64,000 bases of DNA from Leptolyngbyaceae cyanobacterium RM1_1_2. Its GTDB lineage: Bacteria > Cyanobacteriota > Cyanobacteriia > Phormidesmidales > Phormidesmidaceae. A model generated the notes under the pieces. It saw nothing but the letters and a program-made list of their open reading frames with translations. It was not told where the DNA came from and did no database searches. Both the position numbers and the translations under genes were made by a program. This document shows, one piece after another, positions 45,452-54,249 of this stretch; position 1 is the first letter of the stretch, and each line of letters begins with the position of its first letter. Location of the stretch: positions 91,347 through 155,346 of the forward strand of contig JAAUQI010000002.1 of the NCBI GenBank assembly GCA_012032345.1. Reading direction: 5' to 3'.

Positions 45452-47287
45452 TTACCACATTGACCAGGTCATCAGCAGACTCAGCAGGCTAACCCCAATC
45501 ACGATGGTGAGCAGATAGCCCTGAGACTGGCCCGAAATACTGTACTTGAGACTTTCTCCCCCAAAGAGAGAGGCAAAGCCTACGAGATTAACGGCTCCAT
45601 CTACAATATGGCGATCGAACCAGCTGCTGAGACGAGCCAGACTACCGACCGCAAAAACAACTGTGAACCGATAGAGTTTCTCTGTGTAAAAGTCATAAGC
45701 TAGCAGATCCTGCAGCAGACGAAAGGGTTTTTGTACCGGTCTTGACCAGGTCTTTTGCAACGAGATTTTAGAGCCAATCAGGGCACCCATTATGCCAGAA
45801 GCAATCAGCAAAGCCATCGCCACCGGATTAATGTATCGCCAAGGCGGCAGCAGCAGCAGCTTATACATCACGGCTGGCAGCAGCAGCGTAAAAACAGACA
45901 GGCTGATCATGGGCAGGGCCATCGGCCAGCTAACTTCAGGGGTACAGTAGGTTTTAGCCTGAGGTTCTCCTAAAAAGACTAGGCGAAAAATACGCACTAG
46001 GTTCAGTGCTGTTAAAGCATTGACTAAAAGAAAAATACCCACCAGCCAGGGGTAATCTTTCCACAAAAAATCAATGCCCAAACGCAGTCCCCAAAAGCAG
46101 CCCAGAGGCAGCAGGCCCGTCATCCCTAAGCTGCCTACCCCGTAGGCAAAAGTTGTCGCTGGCATTCGGGAACCTAGCCCCCCTAGCTCGGTCAAATTCT
46201 GATTATTGGTCGTCAAGATAACTGAGCCGACGCTCATAAAAATCAAGGCTTTTGCTACCGCATGGGTAAACAGAATGATCAGGGCTACACCAGGCCATTC
46301 TGTCCCCACAGCAATAAAAACTAAGCCCAAATAGGCACTGGTGGAGTAAGAAAGCGTTCGCTTCATGTCAATTTGGGCGATCGCCACCAGAGAAGCCCCC
46401 ACTGATGTAATCACGCCAATTGCCACCAGCACAGACAAAGCCACCGGAGACAAAATCACAATCGGCTGTAGCTTAATCAAGACATAAGCCCCACAGGCTA
46501 CTACAACCGAGTTACGCATGATCGAAGCCGGGTTGGGGCCTTCCATCGCCTCATCTAGCCAAAGATGCAGCGGAAACTGAGCGCACTTTCCCACCGGGCC
46601 AGCAATTAGCGCCAGCCCCAAGAGCGCTGCCGTCAGCGGCGATAGATTAGCACTCTTGACCCATTCATAAAGATGATTGAAGTTTAGATCGCCTGCAAAT
46701 GCCGATAGGCTGACAACTCCCATCAGCAGCAGCACATCCCCTATGCGCTTGGTTAAAAAAGCATCCCGAGCTGCGGTCACGACTAGAGGTTGGGCATACC
46801 AAAAGCCGACCAGCATATAGGTCGAGAGCGTCAGCATCTCTAGCAAAAAATAGCTAACAAATAAAGAGCCGCTCAGGACAATGCCGCTCATTGCTCCTTC
46901 AAAAAAGCCCATCAGCGAGAAAAAACGCGCTAGTGCCCAGTCTTTTTCTAAGTAGCCGAGGGCATAAATTTGGGCTAGAAGACTCAAACCCGCAATCAGC
47001 TCTAAAAAGCCAACGTTGAGAACTGAAAGTTCAAACGTAAATGAAAGCTTCAGGTCAGCCGCCTGCAGCCAAGTGTAGACAACCTCCTGGGTGCCGACAT
47101 TCCAGATGCCGCGAAAGATCAAAGACCCATGCACCAGCGTCAGCAAGGTCGTCAAAATATTTAGGTAGGCGGCAGGCCGAGGCCCAGTCTGCCGCACCAG
47201 CCCTACCGACCAGGGAAGCGCCAGAACAGCTCCTAAAAAGCCATAAATGGGTACTAGCCAGCTCGTCTGAATGAAGAACTGCGTCAT
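45452..47287 (-). CDS. ndhF: NDH-1 subunit F (NdhF3/F4 type)
   Basis: 611 residues and about 16 membrane helices. The antiporter-like core is intact: LLEMLTLSTYMLVGFWYAQP, GPVGKCAQFPLHLWLDEAME, IDMKRTLSYSTSAYLGLVFI and FTHAVAKALIFMSVGS, followed by a long C-terminal lateral-helix region. It is the first gene of ndhF-ndhD-CO2 hydration protein, the operon that makes NDH-1MS complexes. It diverges from the carboxysome operon across a 560-base promoter region. Assignment to the F3 or F4 subtype needs a tree. Confidence 0.9.
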   Translation of the reverse strand: MTQFFIQTSWLVPIYGFLGAVLALPWSVGLVRQTGPRPAAYLNILTTLLTLVHGSLIFRGIWNVGTQEVVYTWLQAADLKLSFTFELSVLNVGFLELIAGLSLLAQIYALGYLEKDWALARFFSLMGFFEGAMSGIVLSGSLFVSYFLLEMLTLSTYMLVGFWYAQPLVVTAARDAFLTKRIGDVLLLMGVVSLSAFAGDLNFNHLYEWVKSANLSPLTAALLGLALIAGPVGKCAQFPLHLWLDEAMEGPNPASIMRNSVVVACGAYVLIKLQPIVILSPVALSVLVAIGVITSVGASLVAIAQIDMKRTLSYSTSAYLGLVFIAVGTEWPGVALIILFTHAVAKALIFMSVGSVILTTNNQNLTELGGLGSRMPATTFAYGVGSLGMTGLLPLGCFWGLRLGIDFLWKDYPWLVGIFLLVNALTALNLVRIFRLVFLGEPQAKTYCTPEVSWPMALPMISLSVFTLLLPAVMYKLLLLPPWRYINPVAMALLIASGIMGALIGSKISLQKTWSRPVQKPFRLLQDLLAYDFYTEKLYRFTVVFAVGSLARLSSWFDRHIVDGAVNLVGFASLFGGESLKYSISGQSQGYLLTIVIGVSLLSLLMTWSMW

Positions 47288-47847
47288 CTAAGTATCTCTA
47301 CTGCTCTGTTAAATCAGGTTCAATAGCTTTTTGAAAAAAGATATCGGCAAACTAGCCCAGCTAGGGGGTCTGGTGAGCCTGCCTGAGCGATCGCCTGGTC
47401 TGCCGTATGGAAAGACCTCAAAGGCAGGTATGTGGCCATCATTTTACCTGATTTCGCTAAGCTTCCTGAGCAAATTGACCAGACCCTTGCGCTCAAGCGA
47501 GCGATCAAGGTTAGACAGGTTTAGCTTAGGACAGGTATTGAAAATGAGTGTTTGCTCTTATCTATTTCAACTTATATTTAGATTTAATAGATTTCTTAGA
47601 TTAGATTTAATCATACTTAATATTAGCAGCAATCATTGAGACTTATATTGCCAAAGCGCCCACGCACTTCTATTCTGAGATTTACGCCTGAAATTTACGC
47701 TTAGAGTTACGCAGATCAAAACAGAACTTGAAACTCCTGACAAGATCTAGCGCTTGTCTTGTTTTTGATGACTCATTATTGAGTTGCAAAAGCGTCTTCG
47801 GGAGCTATTGAGAACTTCTGCGTCTGTTTTATGAGGAGATTGCGACA
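47288..47847. promoter_or_regulatory. Divergent control region between ndhF and ccmK
   Basis: 560 bases without a gene. They separate the CO2-uptake operon (minus) from the carboxysome operon (plus), so both promoters lie here. The middle part (about 47570-47635) is very AT-rich. An inverted repeat GACAAG-8-CTTGTC lies at 47739-47758, about 90 bases before ccmK. LysR-type regulators (CmpR, NdhR/CcmR) control such genes in other cyanobacteria; binding here is inference. Confidence 0.5.
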
Positions 47848-48156
47848 ATGCCTATTGCCGTTGGAATGATTGAAACAAAAGGGTTTCCTGCCGTAGTCGA
47901 GGCAGCAGATGCGATGGTCAAAGCTGCCCGTGTAACCTTAGTCGGTTACGAAAAAATTGGCAGTGGTCGTGTGACTGTGATCGTGCGGGGAGATGTTTCT
48001 GAAGTTCAGGCATCTGTAGCTGCAGGTATCGAAAATGTCAAGCGCGTCAATGGCGGTGAAGTACTGTCTACTCACATCATTGCGCGTCCGCACGAGAACC
48101 TGGAGTTTGTGCTGCCCATTCGCTATACCGAAGCCGTTGAGCAGTTTCGAACTTAA
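47848..48156 (+). CDS. ccmK: Carboxysome shell hexamer protein CcmK (CcmK2-like)
   Basis: 102 residues, one BMC domain ([20 protein letters not shown] through [14 protein letters not shown]). Hexamers tile the facets of the beta-carboxysome; the central pore carries the K-I-G-S-G loop ([10 protein letters not shown]). The short C-terminus (AVEQFRT) resembles CcmK2. AGGAG precedes the ATG. First gene of the ccm operon, and about 97 percent identical to the next ccmK over the shared region. Confidence 0.95.
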   Translation: MPIAVGMIETKGFPAVVEAADAMVKAARVTLVGYEKIGSGRVTVIVRGDVSEVQASVAAGIENVKRVNGGEVLSTHIIARPHENLEFVLPIRYTEAVEQFRT

Positions 48157-48160
48157 TGCT

Positions 48161-48201
48161 CTCAGGCTTGGATTGAACAGGTCAGCTAGCCTCAGCCTGA
48201 G
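48161..48201 (+). other. Hairpin between the two ccmK genes
   Basis: CTCAGGCT (48161-48168) pairs with AGCCTGAG (48194-48201) in the 168-base gap. It begins four bases after the first ccmK stop. It may stabilise the abundant upstream shell message or partially terminate it, raising the ratio of the first gene. No T-run follows. Confidence 0.4.
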
Positions 48202-48324
48202 CCAGAGTTGCTTAATTTTGCTGCATCTTAGCTTAGGTTGGCTGCCATCGTTCAAGTTTCAGGTATCTAAGTTTCATTTCGGTTACGATAACGCTCCGTA
48301 GTTTTTTATAGAAAGGTCAAAACA

Positions 48325-48663
48325 ATGGCGATCGCAGTTGGCATGATTGAGACATTAGGCTTTCCGGCTGTTGTAGAAGCAGCAGACGCGATGGTCAAAG
48401 CCGCCCGAGTCACCCTGGTAGGGTACGAAAAAATTGGTAGTGGCCGCGTCACCGTAATTGTGCGAGGAGATGTTTCTGAAGTTCAGGCATCCGTAGCCGC
48501 AGGTATCGAAAACGTCAAGCGCGTCAACGGGGGCCAGGTGCTCTCTACCCACATCATTGCGCGTCCGCACGAGAACCTGGAGTTTGTGCTGCCCATTCGC
48601 TACACCGAGGCCGTTGAGCAGTTTAGGGAAAGCGTCAGCGGCATTCGCCCTTACGGCAGATAG
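48325..48663 (+). CDS. ccmK: Carboxysome shell hexamer protein CcmK (CcmK1-like)
   Basis: 112 residues. The BMC domain differs from the upstream copy at only a few positions ([13 protein letters not shown] versus [17 protein letters not shown] versus NGGE) and has a ten-residue longer tail ([11 protein letters not shown]), as in CcmK1. The two should form similar or mixed hexamers. AAAGG lies upstream of the ATG. It is followed by ccmL after 8 bases. Confidence 0.95.
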   Translation: MAIAVGMIETLGFPAVVEAADAMVKAARVTLVGYEKIGSGRVTVIVRGDVSEVQASVAAGIENVKRVNGGQVLSTHIIARPHENLEFVLPIRYTEAVEQFRESVSGIRPYGR

Positions 48664-48671
48664 GCTAAGCA

Positions 48672-48974
48672 ATGCGTCTGGCAAAAGTACGCGGTACGGT
48701 TGTGAGCACCTGCAAAGAGCCTAGTTTGAGAGGCGCAAAATTTCTCCTGGTGCAGCTAATCAGTGAGTCAGGAGAGCTTTTACCAGAGTATGAGGTGGCT
48801 GCAGATGTGGTGGGCGCTGGCATTGGTGAATGGGTTTTGGTTGCTAGGGGAAGCAGCGCTCGACAGCATGAGGGTTACTCAGACCGCCCAGTAGATGCAG
48901 CAATCGTAGCCATTGTGGATACTGTCAATAGTGATGCGGGTATAGCTTACAACAAGCGAGATGATTTCAGCTAA
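48672..48974 (+). CDS. ccmL: Carboxysome vertex protein CcmL
   Basis: 100 residues of the EutN/CcmL/CsoS4 family. The pentamer closes the twelve vertices of the icosahedral shell. It begins MRLAKVRGTVVSTCKEPSLR and contains GAGIGEWVLVARGSSAR and VDAAIVAIVDTV, all typical. It lies 8 bases after ccmK1. A 212-base gap with a hairpin separates it from ccmM. Confidence 0.95.
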   Translation: MRLAKVRGTVVSTCKEPSLRGAKFLLVQLISESGELLPEYEVAADVVGAGIGEWVLVARGSSARQHEGYSDRPVDAAIVAIVDTVNSDAGIAYNKRDDFS

Positions 48975-49120
48975 GGGCTTCTTTTTTCCCAAACGAACCT
49001 GGCAGTCCCAAAAAATCCCAGTCAGTCCCAAGGAACTTTACCAGAGATTTTCAGCGGCGATCGCAGCTAAGCTGGCTGCTGCTGATTGATATGGCTGATT
49101 GATGTGTACGTTCTCAGAGT

Positions 49121-49149
49121 CCTGCCGATTGGTTAAAGCAACCGGCAGG
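49121..49149 (+). other. Hairpin in the ccmL-ccmM gap
   Basis: CCTGCC (49121-49126) with GGCAGG (49144-49149) and an inner GGTT/AACC pairing form a two-part stem. It is 38 bases before the ccmM ATG and could affect translation of ccmM or mark an internal processing site. Confidence 0.4.
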
Positions 49150-49186
49150 TTTCGAACTTAGTTATCTATAGTGCAGAGGTTTTGCG

Positions 49187-51622
49187 ATGGTAGTCCGCAA
49201 CCCAGCGGCTTCCCCTAATACCGTCTCCCGTTCTTTAGTGGAACCTCAGATCGACAGTACGGCTCGGATTCATGCTTTCTCCCAGATTCTGGGCGATGTC
49301 CGAATTGGGCCGAATGTCTTGGTTGCCCCAGGAACCTCAATTCGGGCCGAGCAAGGGGGGGCTTTTGCCATTCAGTCCGGGGTTCAGATTCAAGACGGCG
49401 TTGTGATCCATAGTCTGGAGCAGGGACGAGTCCTAGGTGATGGCGACCAGCCTTGCTCCGTCTGGATTGGGGCAAATGTCTCAATCACCCACAAAGCACT
49501 GATTCACGGGCCGGTTTATATCGGTGCAGAATGCTTTATTGGGTTTCGCTCAACTGTCTTCAACGCTCGCATCGGTAAAGGCTGCGTCGTGATGATGCAC
49601 GCCCTGATTCAAGATGTCGAAATCCCACCGGGTAAGTTTGTGCCCTCAGGCGCATCGGTGACCACTCAAGATCAAGCCGATCGGCTACCCGATATTCAAC
49701 CTGAAGATCTCGCCTTTGCGCGAGAAGTGATTGGCACCAGTCGTTCAAACCCTGGCTATCTCTACGCTGAAGAGTCTATCCGCCCCAACCCCACTCAACC
49801 AGAACTACACCGTCCTGATACGAAGCAGTCCACTGAAAGCAACGGAAAAAATGAGATGCAAACTCAACGATTAGCTCCAGAAATTGTTCAACAGGTACGG
49901 CAACTACTGAGCCAGGGGTATCAAATCGGCACAGAACACGCAGATGTCCGTCGCTATCGCAGCGGTGTCTGGCAAACCTGCTCTCCCATCCAGTCTAATC
50001 GAGAGTCAGAAGTCTTTGCGGCTTTAGAAAGCTGCCTGCAGGAACACGCCAACGAATACGTACGCTTGTTTGGCATCGATCCGCAGATGAAGCGGCGGAT
50101 GGGGACACCGATGACGATGCAGCGGCCCGATGGTAAGCCCGTAGCTGTCAGCAGTAGGCCACCTATGGGGGCTAGCGTTCCGATTCGGCGACCGGGGGGT
50201 TCTGGGGGTTCTGGGAGTTCGGCCTCTGAAGTTCTCAGCGCTGAGATTGTACAGCAGGTGAGACAGATGCTCAGCCAGGGCTATCACATCGGCATGGAAC
50301 ATGCCGATGGGCGGCGCTATCGCAGCGGTGTGTGGCAGACCTGCTCTCCTGTACAATCCAACCGAGAGCCAGAGGTTTTAGCGACTTTAGAAACCTGCTT
50401 GCGGGAACACGCCAACGAATACGTGCGGATGTTTGGCATTGATCCCCAAATGAAGCGCCGAATTGCAACCACAACAATTCAGCGAGCTGACGGTAAGTCA
50501 GTAGATCTTTCTGGCAGCGGAGCCACAGGGTATTCTAGTCATCATCAGGGTAGTCATCAGGATAGCGGCAGACAGGGGCCTGCCAGGACTAGCGGCTTGC
50601 TAAGTGCCGAAGCTGTCCAAAAAGTACGGCAGCTACTCAGTCAGGGGTGCAAAATCGGCACAGAACATGCTGATGTCCGTCGCTATCACAGCGGTGTCTG
50701 GCAAACCTGTTCACCGATTGAATCCAGTCGGGAGTCAGACGTATTAGCTGCACTAGAGGGCTGTCTGCAAGAACATGTAGGTGAATATGTGCGCCTATTT
50801 GGTATTGATCCCAAGGCGAAGCGGCGGGTAGGTGCGGCTCTTACGCTGCAGCGACCTGGCGATCGCCCCGGAGGAGCCAGGCAGCCTCAAGCCCAAAATG
50901 GCTCAGCTTCAGCCTCTCATGGCTATCAAAATGGCGGTGGAGCGGTCTCCAGCCAGTCGTTAAGCACAGAGATTTTGCAAAAAGTTAGACAGAGCCTATC
51001 GCAAGGGTATCGTTTGAGTCTTGAGTATGCCGATCGTCGTCGCTATCGCAGTGGCGCGTGGCAAACGGGGCCTAGCTTGCAGTCACGCAGTCAGTCAGAG
51101 GTAATTGCGACTTTAGAGAGCTTCATGCAGGCCCATGTGACCGACTATGTCCGTTTAGTTGGCATTGATTCACAAGCTAAGCAGCGCGTTTTTGAAGAAA
51201 CGATTCAGCGTCCCGATGGCCGCCTAGAACCTGCCCATGCTGATAGACAATCCACTGCGGCGGCGGCAACGCCTTACACCAATCCACCGCATTACAATAG
51301 CCCCAACAATAATCCAAACAGCAGGCAAAACTCGTCTGGTCGCAATGGGGCAGCTAGCAGTCCTTTAACCGCTGATTTACGACAGCAGGTGACTCAGCTA
51401 GTCAACCAGGGCTATCAGGTGGGCACAGAATTTGCCGATCGCCGACGCTATCGCAGCGGTGCCTGGAGCAGCGGTGAGTCAATTCACAGTAGCCGTCCTG
51501 CTGATGTGATTGCTTCGCTAGAGAAGCTACTAGCTAACCACAGTGGTGAATATGTACGACTAGTCGGTATCGATCCCAAAGCCAAGCGGCGGGTGCTAGA
51601 GGCTACAATTCAGAAACCTTAA
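49187..51622 (+). CDS. ccmM: Carboxysome scaffold CcmM with five SSUL repeats
   Basis: 811 residues. Residues 1-200 form a gamma-carbonic-anhydrase-like left-handed beta-helix with the metal His positions present ([19 protein letters not shown]). Five Rubisco-small-subunit-like domains follow, each with a conserved pattern of Q-x-V-x-x-L-x-x-Q-G, R-R-Y-x-S-G-x-W and Y-V-R-L-x-G-I-D, joined by flexible Gly/Ser/Asn/Gln-rich linkers. They glue Rubisco into a condensate. SSUL 1-3 carry a Cys pair 18 residues apart (TCSP...C), while SSUL 4 and 5 have none. The beta-helix C-terminal extension reads GYLYAEESI, without the two Cys known from the active Thermosynechococcus enzyme. Many CcmM also use an internal start to make the SSUL-only form. 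Confidence 0.95.
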   Translation: MVVRNPAASPNTVSRSLVEPQIDSTARIHAFSQILGDVRIGPNVLVAPGTSIRAEQGGAFAIQSGVQIQDGVVIHSLEQGRVLGDGDQPCSVWIGANVSITHKALIHGPVYIGAECFIGFRSTVFNARIGKGCVVMMHALIQDVEIPPGKFVPSGASVTTQDQADRLPDIQPEDLAFAREVIGTSRSNPGYLYAEESIRPNPTQPELHRPDTKQSTESNGKNEMQTQRLAPEIVQQVRQLLSQGYQIGTEHADVRRYRSGVWQTCSPIQSNRESEVFAALESCLQEHANEYVRLFGIDPQMKRRMGTPMTMQRPDGKPVAVSSRPPMGASVPIRRPGGSGGSGSSASEVLSAEIVQQVRQMLSQGYHIGMEHADGRRYRSGVWQTCSPVQSNREPEVLATLETCLREHANEYVRMFGIDPQMKRRIATTTIQRADGKSVDLSGSGATGYSSHHQGSHQDSGRQGPARTSGLLSAEAVQKVRQLLSQGCKIGTEHADVRRYHSGVWQTCSPIESSRESDVLAALEGCLQEHVGEYVRLFGIDPKAKRRVGAALTLQRPGDRPGGARQPQAQNGSASASHGYQNGGGAVSSQSLSTEILQKVRQSLSQGYRLSLEYADRRRYRSGAWQTGPSLQSRSQSEVIATLESFMQAHVTDYVRLVGIDSQAKQRVFEETIQRPDGRLEPAHADRQSTAAAATPYTNPPHYNSPNNNPNSRQNSSGRNGAASSPLTADLRQQVTQLVNQGYQVGTEFADRRRYRSGAWSSGESIHSSRPADVIASLEKLLANHSGEYVRLVGIDPKAKRRVLEATIQKP

Positions 51623-51638
51623 GACCGAAGTGCCTGTT

Positions 51639-52262
51639 ATGGGATCGTCACAGCTGCGGCTGAGTAACAATAGCCACTTTTGTGCCATTGGTGATGTCAA
51701 AATTCATCCCAGCGTGGCGATCGCTCCGGGAGCCGTTTTAGAAGCCGCCCCCGGCAGTCGTATTGAGGTGGCTGTAGGCGTTTGTATTGGCACTGGCTGT
51801 GTGATTCAGGTGCAGCAGGGAACGCTGGAGCTAGCGGCAGGGGCTAGCCTGGGGGGCGGCGTGCTAATTTTTGGCAGCGGTCGCGTCGGGGCCAATGCCT
51901 GTATTGGCTCTGAGGCGACCTTGCTATATCCAGAAGTTGAAGACGGAGCTGCGATCGCGGCGAAGTCTCTCATTGGCGATCGCAGCCGCCAGCTAGCCGC
52001 TGCTCCTGAGCCAGAAACCCAATCGAAACCCAGATTAGAGCCGACCGTCTCAGCCGCTGACAAAGAGTCTGTAAACGGTGCAGTTTCACCTGACGAAGAA
52101 AACCCCGATACCCAAAAAACTGAACTAGGAACACCCGAGACCAACGGAGCGGGCAAGCTATCTCAGTTCTCACATGTCTATGGAAAGGATCAGGTCAATC
52201 AGCTGCTGTCAACTTTATTTCCTCAGCGTCAAACTTTAAATCAGCCTGCTTCTAACCAATAG
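51639..52262 (+). CDS. ccmN: Carboxysome assembly protein CcmN
   Basis: 207 residues from ATG 51639 (a GTG at 51630 would add three). The N-terminal half has hexapeptide repeats of the left-handed beta-helix type that bind CcmM (IHPSVAIAPGAVLEAAPGSR, GACIGSEATLLYPEVED-like pattern). A Pro/Glu-rich linker follows. The C-terminus carries the encapsulation helix YGKDQVNQLLSTLFPQR, which recruits the CcmK shell to the Rubisco-CcmM core. Its stop and next start are 43 bases apart. Confidence 0.92.
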   Translation: MGSSQLRLSNNSHFCAIGDVKIHPSVAIAPGAVLEAAPGSRIEVAVGVCIGTGCVIQVQQGTLELAAGASLGGGVLIFGSGRVGANACIGSEATLLYPEVEDGAAIAAKSLIGDRSRQLAAAPEPETQSKPRLEPTVSAADKESVNGAVSPDEENPDTQKTELGTPETNGAGKLSQFSHVYGKDQVNQLLSTLFPQRQTLNQPASNQ

Positions 52263-52305
52263 CTCATAAAATTGAACTATTAGCTTTCACTTCTAAAGGA
52301 TTGCC

Positions 52306-53106
52306 ATGCAGTCTCCCAGCCGTTCTCATCAAGTCTCCCTGTCTTCTCAATCTCCTGAGCGAGACCGTCGATTGCGGGGGGGAGCTTTGGGCATGGTATC
52401 AACCCACAGCTTTCCAGCCATCATCGGTACCGCCGACGCCATGATGAAGTCTGCTGATATCACCCTGGTTGGGTATGAAAAAACCGGCAGCGGCTACTGC
52501 ACGGCAGTGGTTCGCGGCGGAGTTGCCGATGTCCGCATGGCTGTTGAGGCGGGGATAAAAACGGCTAAGCAGTTCGGCCAGTTTGTTTCGTCTTCTCTCA
52601 TTCCGCGCCCTTTGCCCAATTTAGAAGCCGTCCTGCCTATCTGTGCCCGCCTAGACGAGCTTGACCAAGTGGGTTACGGCCCCGCTAGCGCTCAGGCAGT
52701 TGGCCTGCTAGAAACGCGAGGCTTTCCGGCGATGGTGGGCGCTGCCGATGCCATGACCAAAGCGGCTGATATTATCCTGGTGGCTCACGAAACCATTGGG
52801 GATGGCCTGTGTACGATTATTATTCGGGGCAGCTTGCCCAACGTGGCGATCGCGGTTGATGCCGGGATGCACGAAGCCGAGCGCATTGGTGAGCTGCACT
52901 CTGTCATGGTGATTCCTCGACCGCTAGGCGATTTAGAGCAGTCGCTGCCGAAGCCGAAGCTAGCCGCCCAGCAGCCTATTCGCCTGCCGCTGAGCTTAGA
53001 AGAAAAGGAAAAAGAGCTGGTGCCTTTACCAGAAGCCACTGTCGCGCCTGCTCAAGAGCGCCTGCCGCTACCGGATCTGGCTCAGATTCCGGCTGAGTCT
53101 GAATAG
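52306..53106 (+). CDS. ccmO: Carboxysome tandem-BMC protein CcmO
   Basis: 266 residues with two BMC domains (about 28-110 and 127-212). Each has the family pattern: LGMVSTHSFPAIIGTADAMM and VGLLETRGFPAMVGAADAMT, both ending in IPRPLxxLE. A charged N-terminus and a Glu/Pro-rich tail flank them. CcmO is needed for closed shells in Synechococcus and probably sits in facets or edges. Last gene of the ccm operon; convergent with miaA 10 bases on. Confidence 0.93.
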   Translation: MQSPSRSHQVSLSSQSPERDRRLRGGALGMVSTHSFPAIIGTADAMMKSADITLVGYEKTGSGYCTAVVRGGVADVRMAVEAGIKTAKQFGQFVSSSLIPRPLPNLEAVLPICARLDELDQVGYGPASAQAVGLLETRGFPAMVGAADAMTKAADIILVAHETIGDGLCTIIIRGSLPNVAIAVDAGMHEAERIGELHSVMVIPRPLGDLEQSLPKPKLAAQQPIRLPLSLEEKEKELVPLPEATVAPAQERLPLPDLAQIPAESE

Positions 53107-53116
53107 CCTTTCAGTA

Positions 53117-54142
53117 TCACCTGAGCCTAAGGTGAGATGCCTGCTCTAAAAAACCCTTTACCCGGCCCATCGCCTGATCAATCAGGTCGGGCGCGTCAGC
53201 CTCTAGCCATTCAATCTGCGCCGACTGCCTAAACCAGGTACGCTGTCGCTTGGCGAACTGCCGTGTGTGGGTGACGGTTTGAGCGATCGCGGTGGCTAAA
53301 GACCCGTCTCCGGCTAAATACTGCTTAAACTCCCCGTAGCCCAGCGTTTTTAGCAAGGGTAGCTCAGAACCATATTTGGCTATTAGGGCGCTAACCTCGC
53401 TCACCAAGCCAGCCTCAACCATGTGATGGGTACGGGCCTCGATTCGCTGCTTCAGCACTGCCGGATCGGTACAGTCCAAACCCAAATACAGAATGGGGTA
53501 AGTCGGTGGGTTTTCACCTTGCTGCTCAGACATGGCCCGACCCGTCACGTAAAATACCTCCAGCGCCCGTAGGGTACGCACCTGGTCGTTAGGGTGGATG
53601 CGCTGAGTCGCTTGTGGATCTACCTGCTGCAAAAGCTGATAGCAGTGTGGCTGGCTGAGCTGTAGGAGCTGCGATCGCAGCTCAGAGTCAGGAGCTACTG
53701 CCGGAATTTGCAGACCTTTAACCAGGGAGTCAATGTAGAGTCCTGTGCCACCTACCAGCAGCGGCAAGGCTGTGCTATTCTGATGCATCTGGTACAGAAG
53801 AACCTGAGCCTGATGCTGATAGGCTGCCACAGTCATGGTTTCAGTAGGATGACAGATATCAATGAGATAGTGGGGTACTCGCTGCCTCTCTGTCAGAGTA
53901 GGCTTTGCCGTGCCAATATCAAATTCCTGGTAGACCTGACGTGAATCTGCGCTCAAAATCACTCCGCCCAGTCGCTCAGCGATCGCCAAAGCCAGACTAG
54001 ACTTACCTGTCGCCGTCGCCCCCCCGACCACCACCAAAACTGGTACATTAGAACTATTGCGAGAATGGACAAAAGAGCGGGCTGAGTGGTGAACCGTTTG
54101 CTTAAAATCAATAAATTGATCCATCCCCTCGTAAGAATTCAT
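53117..54142 (-). CDS. miaA: tRNA dimethylallyltransferase
   Basis: 341 residues. MiaA adds the dimethylallyl group to A37 of tRNAs reading UNN codons. The P-loop is VVVGGATATGKSSLA; other family motifs include ILSADSRQVYQEFDIGTAKP, LLVGGTGLYIDSLVKGL, HPNDQVRTLRALEV and RQFAKRQRTWFR. The N-terminus is about 35 residues longer than in E. coli MiaA, so ATG 54124 (MDQFIDFK) is an alternative start. The divergent miaA/gyrB pair is common in cyanobacteria. Confidence 0.93.
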   Translation of the reverse strand: MNSYEGMDQFIDFKQTVHHSARSFVHSRNSSNVPVLVVVGGATATGKSSLALAIAERLGGVILSADSRQVYQEFDIGTAKPTLTERQRVPHYLIDICHPTETMTVAAYQHQAQVLLYQMHQNSTALPLLVGGTGLYIDSLVKGLQIPAVAPDSELRSQLLQLSQPHCYQLLQQVDPQATQRIHPNDQVRTLRALEVFYVTGRAMSEQQGENPPTYPILYLGLDCTDPAVLKQRIEARTHHMVEAGLVSEVSALIAKYGSELPLLKTLGYGEFKQYLAGDGSLATAIAQTVTHTRQFAKRQRTWFRQSAQIEWLEADAPDLIDQAMGRVKGFLEQASHLRLR

Positions 54143-54249
54143 CTGAGACTGCCCTAAATCGCTTCAGACCCCTTTGTGTTAGAATTTTGGGGCGTAGTCT
54201 TGTTTGCTCGACTTAAAGTGGCTTCAGGCCAAATAAAGGAGTTTTATCT

